Assembly: GCA_001799195.1 (NCBI GenBank)
Contig: MGSU01000112.1
Span: 8,650 to 45,974 of the forward strand
Reading direction: 5' to 3'
Source: Deltaproteobacteria bacterium RIFOXYA12_FULL_61_11
GTDB lineage: Bacteria > Bdellovibrionota_F > JAHFAK01 > YA12-FULL-61-11
DNA length: 37,325 bases
Shown: in pieces, positions 6,950 to 14,210 of the stretch
Layout of the letters: each line of letters starts with the position of its first letter
Numbering within the stretch: the first letter of the stretch is position 1
Notes under the pieces: generated by a model
The model's input: only the letters and a program-made list of their open reading frames with translations
What the model was told of the DNA's origin: nothing
Database searches by the model: none
Position numbers and translations under genes: made by a program

Positions 6950-8938
6950 ATGGCGACCTCTCTCTATTCTCCCTACCGACCCGAACTCTGTGTCTGGGAA
7001 CTGACCCTGGCGTGCAACCTGCGCTGCGGCCATTGCGGCTCCTCGGCGGGTACGGCCCGGCCCGATGAGCTGACCACGGCTGAGTGCCTCGGCCTGGTCG
7101 ACGACCTATCGCTCCTGGGTTGTCGTTTGATCACCCTCTCGGGCGGCGAACCGACGTTGCGGCCCGACTGGCCGCTCATCGCGCGCCGCATACGTTCCTC
7201 GGGCATGGCCGTCAACATGGTCACCAATGGGCTCACCATGACCGAGGCCCTGGCCGCGGAAGTCCGCGAGGCAGGCTTGGCCAACGTGGCCGTGAGCATC
7301 GACGGCCCCCCGGAGGTCCACGACGAGATCAGAGCGAAGGGATCGTTCCAACGAGCCCTCGCCGCGCTCCAAACCCTGCGCGGGGCCGGCGTGTCCACGG
7401 CGATCATCACCACCCTGCACACCCTCAACCTCGACTACCTCGATTACCTGTACCGGCTCGCAAAGGACCAAGGGGCCGCGATCTGGCGGTTACAGCTCGG
7501 CAAGCCCATGGGAAACCTGGCCAAGCACCGGGACCTGACCCTCGTACCCGAGGATTACCTGGAGCTCGTCCCCCTGATCGCCGAACTCAGCCGACGCGGG
7601 GGGACCCGCGTCGATGTAGGTGATTCTATAGGGTATTTCGGTCCCCACGAGAGTTGCATCCGCGGTACGAGCGCCGACGGCCGGCCGGGAGTCTGGGCCG
7701 GGTGTCAGGCCGGTATGCGCGTCATCGGCATCGAGAGCGACGGCGGCATCAAGGGCTGCCTCTCGATCCAGGCTTTGCGCGGAGAGAACGACCCCTATCG
7801 CGAGGGCAGCATCCGCGAGGAGAGTCTGGCCTCGATCTGGCACGATCCCGACCGCTTCGCCTGGAACCGCAAGTTCCGCAAACGCCAACTCCACGGGTAC
7901 TGCAAACGCTGCGACCACGCCGTCCGTTGCCGCGGAGGAGCGACCTGCGTGGCCACGGCCTTCACCGGACAGGTCGGGGATGACCCGTACTGTTACCACC
8001 GAGTGGTCGAACTGGCGAGAGAGGCCGCGTCGCCGCCGACCTTCACGCGCAAAGTGGCGACGACCACCGCCGCGGTGATGCTCACCTTGGCCGGATGCAG
8101 CGGAGATTCCCAGGTCACTACGGACCCGAACCGCAATACCTCGGACCTCCCGCTCACCCCTGCCCAACTCCAACAGACCTGCGCCCAGGTCGACTGCGCG
8201 GCCGATCCCTCGACCATCGCCCCTGCTTTATTCGCCCAGTGCTGTCAAACCTCCGCTGACCAACCTGCACAGCCTGGAATGCCGGTCCAGGACGGCGATG
8301 ATCCCACCTCCCCGACACCTCGCGCCGAGTATGCAGCGCCGGCCCCCATCGACCAACCCGACTACGGCGTGGCCGTACCCGAATACGGCGTCATCACCCC
8401 GCAACCCGACTACGGGGTGGTCACTCCCGATTACGGCATCGCCCAACCCGCCTATGGCGTGGATCTGCCGCCCACGCAAGCCCTCGATTTCGATACTCTA
8501 TTGAAGCCTTTCTATTCGGGTCTCACGACCGCCCAGGACCGCGTCATCGACAACGAAGCCGACTTCGCCGCCCTGTGGTCGGACTTGACCGACAACGGAC
8601 CCTCCGCGACCCGCCCGGCGGTCGACTTCGACACTCATCTCGTGATCGTCACCGCCATGGGCGAGAAACCCTCGGGCGGCTACAGCACCACGATCACCGA
8701 CCTCTCCCTCGAGGGTTCCCGCTTACGGATCGAGGTGGAGGACGAGGCTCCCGGGGCCTGTGGGGCCAGCATGGCCATGACCGCACCGGTGCACATCATC
8801 CTGGTGGAACGGACGTGGCTGGAGGAACTCTCGCTGCCCCCGCGGTTCGTCCACCAAGCCGTCACCGCGGACTGCGACGTCCCTCCTGCCCTCGAGTATG
8901 GGGTGGCCGTGCCGCTCTACGGGGTTTCTTTGCCGTAA
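6950..8938 (+). CDS. Radical SAM/SPASM splicease-like enzyme fused to XYG-repeat, PrcB-like lipoprotein module
   Basis: 662 residues in one uninterrupted frame. Residues 12-355 form a radical SAM/SPASM enzyme: CNLRCGHC gives the 4Fe-4S ligands Cys22, Cys26, Cys29; the glycine motif is LSGGEPTLR; auxiliary-cluster Cys are scattered through about 251-355 (GCQAGM, GCLS, CKRC, CRGGATC). The opening, VWELTLACNLRCGHCGSSAG, resembles peptide maturases of the nif11/splicease type. Residues 367-383 (RKVATTTAAVMLTLAGC) look like a complete lipoprotein signal with lipobox LAGC. After a Cys-containing linker come five xYG[VI]xxP motifs (470-507), a PrcB_C-like domain (about 538-620; LVIVTAMGEKPSGGYSTTI) and two more motifs at the extreme C-terminus. 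AGGAG lies 7 bp before the ATG. A GTG at 8054 could start the second half separately, but no Shine-Dalgarno is seen there. Radical SAM membership is certain; the splicease assignment is inference. Confidence 0.9.
   Translation: MATSLYSPYRPELCVWELTLACNLRCGHCGSSAGTARPDELTTAECLGLVDDLSLLGCRLITLSGGEPTLRPDWPLIARRIRSSGMAVNMVTNGLTMTEALAAEVREAGLANVAVSIDGPPEVHDEIRAKGSFQRALAALQTLRGAGVSTAIITTLHTLNLDYLDYLYRLAKDQGAAIWRLQLGKPMGNLAKHRDLTLVPEDYLELVPLIAELSRRGGTRVDVGDSIGYFGPHESCIRGTSADGRPGVWAGCQAGMRVIGIESDGGIKGCLSIQALRGENDPYREGSIREESLASIWHDPDRFAWNRKFRKRQLHGYCKRCDHAVRCRGGATCVATAFTGQVGDDPYCYHRVVELAREAASPPTFTRKVATTTAAVMLTLAGCSGDSQVTTDPNRNTSDLPLTPAQLQQTCAQVDCAADPSTIAPALFAQCCQTSADQPAQPGMPVQDGDDPTSPTPRAEYAAPAPIDQPDYGVAVPEYGVITPQPDYGVVTPDYGIAQPAYGVDLPPTQALDFDTLLKPFYSGLTTAQDRVIDNEADFAALWSDLTDNGPSATRPAVDFDTHLVIVTAMGEKPSGGYSTTITDLSLEGSRLRIEVEDEAPGACGASMAMTAPVHIILVERTWLEELSLPPRFVHQAVTADCDVPPALEYGVAVPLYGVSLP
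8357..8473 (+). repeat. Five tandem xYG[VI]xxP peptide repeats
   Basis: The coding repeat gives DYGVAVP, EYGVITP, DYGVVTP, DYGIAQP and AYGVDLP (protein residues 470-507), preceded by a degenerate EYAAPAP. X-Tyr-Gly is the recognition element of radical SAM spliceases. The codons vary between copies, so the peptide rather than the DNA is conserved. Confidence 0.9.
8891..8935 (+). repeat. Two C-terminal xYG[VI]xxP repeats
   Basis: EYGVAVP and LYGVSLP form the last 15 residues of the same protein (648-662), separated from the first five copies by the PrcB-like domain. The final Pro is the last residue before the stop. Confidence 0.88.
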
Positions 8939-9021
8939 GAAGACCGTGAACTCCCTCGACGTGACGGAGTACAACCACCTATGCGCATCCTCTCCGCCCG
9001 CTGCGTCGAACTCGAGATCTG

Positions 9022-9030
9022 TGCTAGTAT
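9022..9030 (+). promoter_or_regulatory. Candidate extended -10 promoter for the Hint-protein gene
   Basis: TGCTAGTAT reads as an extended -10 element (TGn plus TAGTAT) with no recognisable -35. It lies in the 150-bp gap before the ATG at 9089 and would give a leader of about 50 nt. The -10 has the same TAG opening as the other promoters. Confidence 0.35.
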
Positions 9031-9088
9031 TGGTCACGATCAACCTCGAAATGCTGCCCGACCGACCCGTGCTCTTGGAGGAAAACCC

Positions 9089-11806
9089 ATGACCACCCAA
9101 CATCGTTTCACCCTCGGCCTCTTGCCCTTCCTGGCCCTCGTCGCCTGCATGAAGCAGAACGACTACGAGGTAGTGGAACCGAGCCAACCCGCCGCCCCTC
9201 CCGTGATGGCGACGGGAGGTCCCCAACATGCCGAGGTGGTCCTAGAAGGTCGCTACGACCTGCCCGAGGCCTATATCGACCGTTCCGAGAGCGGCCTGAT
9301 CCGGCAGATCAGCTCGTTCGAGGATCTCTTCACCCGGCAGGGCGAGGACGATTTCTTCGCCTCCATAGACCCGACCGAGGTCGACACCGTCCCCCTCACC
9401 CTGACGCTCCGCCGCGATCCGGTCAACCACCTCGGCGAACAAGACCTCCTCGCCGCCGTACGCAGCGACAAACCCCTGCTCCTGACCGTGGAATCCCATG
9501 ACGGGGGCCGCTGGACCTACACCTCGGTGGACCTGCGAGAGGCCAAGGCCATCACCTCCGAGGCAGGTACCCAGGCCCTCGAATTCGACCTGGCCATTCC
9601 CAAGGCTCTCACCTCCCCGACCCCGGTACTGGTCTTTATCTGTCTCGACGCCAACCTGAACGGCAAATGCAGCGACGAACCGGTCAAGAACCTCAACTTC
9701 TTCCTCAACCAGATCACGCCGGTGTTCATCATCGGGGGGGGCGATGTCCAGCGTGCCCTGGGAGACCTCATGGAAGAAAACGCCGAACAGCGCGCCGAGC
9801 GCTCCGCTTTCTCCGAGGGGTTGATCTTCTATTCCAGCCGCGCCGTGTTGGATCCCCGAGGTCGGACCTTCCTCGACTACGACGAGTATACAGGGGCCCT
9901 GCAGAACGACCTCCTCAAGCTGCTGACCGACGAACCCGAACAGTTCTCCGACGATGCCGCCCATAACGTCGCCTATGGCCAGGTCGACGGATTCGTGCGT
10001 TCGATCCCAGCCGAAATGGCCGCCGTCGATACCGGTGCGACCAGCTCTCTGGCTCTGACCATTCCCTTGGCCATGCTCGACCGGGCCCTGACCGGGGCCG
10101 AACAGGCCGGAGTTGCAACCTTCGACCTCTCGGAGTTCGCTGCCTCCACCACCGGCATCGAACAGGGCGGCGGCGGCGAGGAGGGGCTCGCGACCAGCGG
10201 CACGGAATTCACCGACGCGGTCCTACCGCTCTGGACCTGCAGTGCCGACTACACCTGCGTCTTCGACTACGCCGGCGAGTTCACCTCGGCCCAGGACTGT
10301 GCCACGGCCTGCAGGCCTCCGCGCTGGACCTGTTCGAGCAGCTATTCCTGCGAGCAGGATCCCGACGGGGTCTACGCGACGACCACCGCGTGCGAAGAGG
10401 AATGCTATCCTCCGGCCTGGACCTGCGACAATGCCTATCAGTGCGTGGTCGGCCGCGAGGGCGATTTCTCGACCCTCGAGACCTGCACCGAGGCCTGCCA
10501 ACGGCCCCCGCGCTATACCTGCACCGCCGGCTACCAATGCGTCGAGGATCCTTCGGGCCGTTATGGCACGCTCAGCGACTGTACCGAACTGTGCAAACCG
10601 GCTCCCTCGTATTCCTGCACCTCGGACTTCCGCTGCATCGAGGATGCTTCGGGCACTTATTCCACCCTGGCCTGGTGCGAGACCTCCTGCCAACCCCGCT
10701 ACGACTGTCGCAGCGATTACACTTGTGCTCAGGCCGCCGGCGGAGAGTATTCGACGCTCTCGGCCTGCCAGACCGATTGCCAACCCCCTCCCGTCTCGCG
10801 CTGGACCTGTTCCTCTACCTACCAGTGCGTCGAAGGCAGCAGCGGTCCCTATAGCAGCGTTGGCGCCTGCTCAACCGCCTGCGCCCCCCCGCCGAAATGG
10901 ACCTGTTCGAGCAACTACCAGTGCGTCCAGGGCAGCAGCGGCACCTACTCGGACCTGACCGCCTGTCAACAGAACTGCTCCCCGCCCCCGGCCATGCGCT
11001 ACAAGTGTTCTGGTTGCAACTGCGCCGAGGATCCCAGCGGTGCTTATTCCACGGCCGACAGTTGCCTCTCGGCCTGCGCCGGGTCGGTCAGCGAGAAGCA
11101 GCCGACCAGCGGCAGCGACTGCGACACCTATCTCCTGCCCCAGGATGCGGTCTGCCGCCAGCACTGCCTGACCAAAGCCCCACGCGATGCTACCTTCTAT
11201 TATCCCGGTACCCGTGGTTGTTCTTCGGGCTATGGGTGCTGCGCGAACAGCATCAAGAACGCCGACGGCGGGTGGTGCAAGTACAAGAAGGAGTGCTGCG
11301 GAGAACCGATCCCCTACGTGGTCAACTATCGCAACAACACCGGTTGTTTCGTCGAGGGTACCCCTATCCGGCTGGCCGACGGGAGCGAATTGCCGGTCGA
11401 ACGCTTGCGCCAAGGCCAGCTCCTGCTCGACCACACCGGCGAAGCTCACCTGATCGTCAACATCGTGGCAGGTCCGGAACGGCTACCGGTGCTGTGGCTG
11501 ACCCCCGCTGGAGGTCCTCGGCTCGGGGTCACCTCGACCCACCCCATGCTCACCGAGCGCGGCCTGCTCCAGGCCAAGGAACTCCACCGCGGCGATCGCT
11601 TATTGCTCGCCGACGGGAGTTTTGCCAGCCTCGAGGTGATCGAGGCAATGCCCTACCGAGGACTGGTCTGGAACGTCGAATTGGCCAGAAACGATCCTTC
11701 CGAACGGCGCTGGCTCCTCGCCTCGGGGATCGTCACCGGCGACCTCGCCCTCCAGGCCGAACTCGAACGAACCCCGGAGCCCGTGGCCCTCGCCCCCAGA
11801 CCGTGA
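9089..11806 (+). CDS. Cys-rich nine-repeat lipoprotein with C-terminal Hint domain
   Basis: 905 residues. The lipoprotein signal ends in LALVAC (Cys18). Residues about 45-375 form an unrecognised N-terminal region that includes an EF-hand/dockerin-like calcium loop (CLDANLNGKCSDE). Residues 382-664 are nine repeats of about 30 residues with the pattern [WY]xCxxxYxCxxxxxGxY, then two further Cys and a Pro-rich joint. A further Cys-rich linker leads to a Hint (hedgehog/intein) domain from Cys753 (CFVEGTPIRLADGSELPVE), with the TxxH block as TSTHPML and a closing strand near LASGIVTGD. Only about 20 residues follow. Hint domains cleave the peptide bond before the first Cys and can pass the N-terminal part to a nucleophile. 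GGAGGA lies 6 bp before the ATG at 9089. It is probably surface-exposed; the substrate or partner is unknown. Confidence 0.9.
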   Translation: MTTQHRFTLGLLPFLALVACMKQNDYEVVEPSQPAAPPVMATGGPQHAEVVLEGRYDLPEAYIDRSESGLIRQISSFEDLFTRQGEDDFFASIDPTEVDTVPLTLTLRRDPVNHLGEQDLLAAVRSDKPLLLTVESHDGGRWTYTSVDLREAKAITSEAGTQALEFDLAIPKALTSPTPVLVFICLDANLNGKCSDEPVKNLNFFLNQITPVFIIGGGDVQRALGDLMEENAEQRAERSAFSEGLIFYSSRAVLDPRGRTFLDYDEYTGALQNDLLKLLTDEPEQFSDDAAHNVAYGQVDGFVRSIPAEMAAVDTGATSSLALTIPLAMLDRALTGAEQAGVATFDLSEFAASTTGIEQGGGGEEGLATSGTEFTDAVLPLWTCSADYTCVFDYAGEFTSAQDCATACRPPRWTCSSSYSCEQDPDGVYATTTACEEECYPPAWTCDNAYQCVVGREGDFSTLETCTEACQRPPRYTCTAGYQCVEDPSGRYGTLSDCTELCKPAPSYSCTSDFRCIEDASGTYSTLAWCETSCQPRYDCRSDYTCAQAAGGEYSTLSACQTDCQPPPVSRWTCSSTYQCVEGSSGPYSSVGACSTACAPPPKWTCSSNYQCVQGSSGTYSDLTACQQNCSPPPAMRYKCSGCNCAEDPSGAYSTADSCLSACAGSVSEKQPTSGSDCDTYLLPQDAVCRQHCLTKAPRDATFYYPGTRGCSSGYGCCANSIKNADGGWCKYKKECCGEPIPYVVNYRNNTGCFVEGTPIRLADGSELPVERLRQGQLLLDHTGEAHLIVNIVAGPERLPVLWLTPAGGPRLGVTSTHPMLTERGLLQAKELHRGDRLLLADGSFASLEVIEAMPYRGLVWNVELARNDPSERRWLLASGIVTGDLALQAELERTPEPVALAPRP
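10232..11080 (+). repeat. Nine tandem four-Cys repeats (coding)
   Basis: Nine units of roughly 90-100 bp encode modules such as WTCSSTYQCVEGSSGPYSSV followed by a CxxxC pair. The last unit has five Cys (YKCSGCNC). About 37 Cys fall within 283 residues, pointing to two disulfides per unit in an exported protein. DNA identity between units is moderate, suggesting an old duplication. Confidence 0.88.
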
Positions 11807-11828
11807 CGCACTGCATCTTCCTCGGCGC

Positions 11829-11857
11829 TTGACAGGCCCCCGGGCATCGACTAGGCT
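11829..11857 (+). promoter_or_regulatory. Sigma-70-type promoter for the phosphohexomutase gene
   Basis: Perfect TTGACA (11829-11834), 17 bp, TAGGCT (11852-11857), placed 22 bp after the preceding stop and about 46 bp before the ATG at 11904. Confidence 0.6.
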
Positions 11858-11903
11858 CCGCACGCTTTGTTCGCGCGCGCCGCGCCCCTGCACGTGAGGC
11901 ATC

Positions 11904-13322
11904 ATGGACACCATTCGCTTCGGAACCTCGGGCTGGCGCGGTATCTTGGCAAAGGATTTCACCTACCGCAACATCGCCGTGGTGGTGCAGGGTATTTGCG
12001 ACTACCTCAAGGACATGGGCACTACCGCGAACGGGATCTACATCGGCCACGATTCCCGTTTCCTCGGCGAGCAGCTTGCCGAACTGGCCCGAACCGTCGC
12101 CACCGCAAATAACATCAAAGTATTGTATTCCACCGGTGAAACTCCTGCCCCGGTGATCTCCTGGGTCGTGCGTTCGCAACACCTCGATGGGGGCATCAAC
12201 TTCACCGCCAGTCACAACCAACCCGAGTACAACGGCATCAAGTTCACCCCTTCCTGGGGGGGGCCGGCCCTGCCGGAAACCACCAGTAAGATAGAGGAAA
12301 CCGTCCAAACCCTGTTGCGCAGCGGTCGGGACTACCACCTGGTCTCCGGGAAACCGGCGCTCTGCACCCCCATCGACCCTCGGCCGGAATATTTTCACCA
12401 TCTCAAAGGCTTGATCAATTTCGAAACCATCACCCGCTCCGGCCTCTCGGTGTTATGCGACCCCCTGTGGGGTGCGGGTCGCACCTATCTCAGCCCGCTG
12501 TTGGCCCAGGAAGGCATCAAGGTCAAAACCCTGCATAATTATCGCGATCCCTACTTCGGTGGCCGCGCTCCCGAGCCCTCTGCCGCCAATCTCTACGAGA
12601 TGGTCGAAGAATTGCGCGAGAGCGACGAACACAGCCTTGGGCTGGCCCTCGATTGCGACGCCGACCGCTTCGGAGTGCTCGACCTCGACGGCGAGTGGAT
12701 CCAACCCAATTACCTCCTGGCCATGATCCTCGACTATCTGCTCGAAACCCGTCCTCGACCGGCGGGTCTGGGAGTAGCCAGGACCGTGGCCACGACGCAC
12801 CTCCTCGACCGCATCGCCGAAGCGGCGGGGATCCCTCTGTTCGAGACCCCGGTAGGCTTCAAGTACATTGGAGACCTGATCAACAAGGATCAGATCCTCC
12901 TCGGCGGCGAGGAGAGCGGCGGTATCAGCATCCGGGACCATCTCCCCGAAAAAGATGGGTTGCTCGGTTGCCTGCTCACCCTCGAAATGGTGTGTCAGAG
13001 GGGTCACGGCCTGAAGAAGCTCCTCGGTGAGCTCTACGCCACTTACGGCTCGGTGCGCTGCCGCCGGCTCGATGTCTCCATCACCCCGACGATCCTTGCC
13101 AACGTGCGCGAGCGCTTGAGGAACCTACCGAACTCTCTCGGATCCAGGAAGGTACTCGAGGTGCGCTCCCTGGACGGTATAAAGATCCAGCTCGAAGGTC
13201 CTGCTTGGATCCTGTTCAGAGAAGCCGGCACCGAGCCTCTTGTTCGGGTCTACCTCGAAGCCGCGAGCGACGAGGAACTCGACCTCCTCGAGAGTCAGGC
13301 CCGGTCACTCCTGCTGGCCTGA
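11904..13322 (+). CDS. Alpha-D-phosphohexomutase (phosphoglucomutase/phosphomannomutase family)
   Basis: 472 residues, normal family size. It moves phosphate between C6 and C1 of hexoses in the cytoplasm and feeds nucleotide-sugar and glycogen synthesis. All four active-site parts are present in order: start motif RFGTSGWRGI; phosphoserine loop TASHNQPEYNGIK with Ser103; metal loop DCDADRFG (about 250); sugar-specificity loop GGEESGG (about 334); and the phosphate-binding loop REAGTEPLVRVY near 439. The usual Pro after TASHN is Gln here. GEESGG does not separate glucose from mannose preference with certainty. GAGG precedes the ATG. The uracil-DNA glycosylase gene follows after 5 bp, so they form an operon. 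Confidence 0.92.
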   Translation: MDTIRFGTSGWRGILAKDFTYRNIAVVVQGICDYLKDMGTTANGIYIGHDSRFLGEQLAELARTVATANNIKVLYSTGETPAPVISWVVRSQHLDGGINFTASHNQPEYNGIKFTPSWGGPALPETTSKIEETVQTLLRSGRDYHLVSGKPALCTPIDPRPEYFHHLKGLINFETITRSGLSVLCDPLWGAGRTYLSPLLAQEGIKVKTLHNYRDPYFGGRAPEPSAANLYEMVEELRESDEHSLGLALDCDADRFGVLDLDGEWIQPNYLLAMILDYLLETRPRPAGLGVARTVATTHLLDRIAEAAGIPLFETPVGFKYIGDLINKDQILLGGEESGGISIRDHLPEKDGLLGCLLTLEMVCQRGHGLKKLLGELYATYGSVRCRRLDVSITPTILANVRERLRNLPNSLGSRKVLEVRSLDGIKIQLEGPAWILFREAGTEPLVRVYLEAASDEELDLLESQARSLLLA

Positions 13323-13327
13323 GCACC

Positions 13328-14152
13328 ATGACCGAACCAGCCCCCAACCCGCTCGCCACCCTGGAGTGGTACCTTTACGGCCTTCGCAGTTGGGGCCTCA
13401 GCCATTACCCCCGAGTACGCTCGGGGAACACCGCCGTCCCCCAGGTCTCGCTCCGGCAACCCGCTCCCAACTTCGCACCTCCCTCACCGGCGACCACGGT
13501 GACAGTGCCACCATCATCGCCGACAACCTCGGTCGCGTCCCTCCCCGCTGAGCCCTTCACCTGGGAACCGGACCCTTCGGACGATCCTGCCGAGGGGCTC
13601 CGCGCGCTGCACCAGGAGCTCGGCGATTGTCGGCGTTGCGGCCTGGCCTCGACCCGCACCAAGCTCGTCTTCGGGACAGGTTCTCCAAGCGCAGCCCTCG
13701 TCCTGGTCGGTGAAGCTCCAGGCAGGGAAGAAGACCTCAAGGGAGAACCCTTCGTCGGCCGCGCCGGCCGGTTGCTCGACGAGATGCTCGGAGCCATCGG
13801 CTTGGCGAGGAACGAGGTGTACATCACCAACATCCTCAAGTGCAGACCCCCGGACAATCGAGATCCCGCCCCGCCAGAGGTCTCGGCCTGTGCGCCGTAC
13901 CTGCGCCGGCAGCTCCCCCTGCTCAAACCCCGGGTCCTGCTCACCCTGGGCAGATTCGCCGCGCAGACCCTGCTCGGGACCTCGGCACCGATCACCCGTA
14001 TTCGCGGAAAAATCTTCTGGGTCGGTCCCACGATACTCGTTCCGACCTTCCATCCCGCCTACCTGCTGCGCAACCCGAAGATGAAGGGCTTGGTCTGGAA
14101 AGACCTCCTGCTCGTCGCCGCCCTCCTCCGCGGGGAACCCGCGCAGCAGTAG
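13328..14152 (+). CDS. Type-4 (Fe-S) uracil-DNA glycosylase
   Basis: 274 residues. It removes uracil from DNA as the first step of base-excision repair. The catalytic motif GEAPGREED lies at about 128-136, followed by PFVGRAGRLLD, and the late motif FHPAYLLRNP is intact. Four Cys suited to the 4Fe-4S cluster are visible: CRRC before the core, KCRPP and VSACAPYL. The N-terminal 85 or so residues are extra: a helix-like LATLEWYLYGLRSWGLSHY and a Pro/Thr/Ser-rich linker, as is common in delta-type bacteria. The ATG at 13328 is 5 bp after the phosphohexomutase stop. A T-rich run at 14160-14166 follows the gene but lacks an adjoining hairpin. Confidence 0.92.
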   Translation: MTEPAPNPLATLEWYLYGLRSWGLSHYPRVRSGNTAVPQVSLRQPAPNFAPPSPATTVTVPPSSPTTSVASLPAEPFTWEPDPSDDPAEGLRALHQELGDCRRCGLASTRTKLVFGTGSPSAALVLVGEAPGREEDLKGEPFVGRAGRLLDEMLGAIGLARNEVYITNILKCRPPDNRDPAPPEVSACAPYLRRQLPLLKPRVLLTLGRFAAQTLLGTSAPITRIRGKIFWVGPTILVPTFHPAYLLRNPKMKGLVWKDLLLVAALLRGEPAQQ

Positions 14153-14210
14153 CCGCCCTCTTTTTTGTAATGAATTCATAGTCTATCGACCAAGAGGCGG
14201 GAACGAGTCC

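Noticed and set aside
5791-6951. Leftward frame of 386 codons opposite the DsbA-like gene
   Set aside because: Antisense shadow caused by GC-rich codons; the sense strand has a lipobox, CxxC and cis-Pro motif.
10232-11080. Regular repeats considered as a CRISPR-like array
   Set aside because: The repeats are coding, in frame, about 90 bp apart and only moderately similar in DNA; they encode Cys modules.
14129-14166. Hairpin CGCGGG-GAA-CCCGCG followed by a T-rich run
   Set aside because: The hairpin lies inside the UDG coding region and the T run starts 17 bp after it, too far for an intrinsic terminator.
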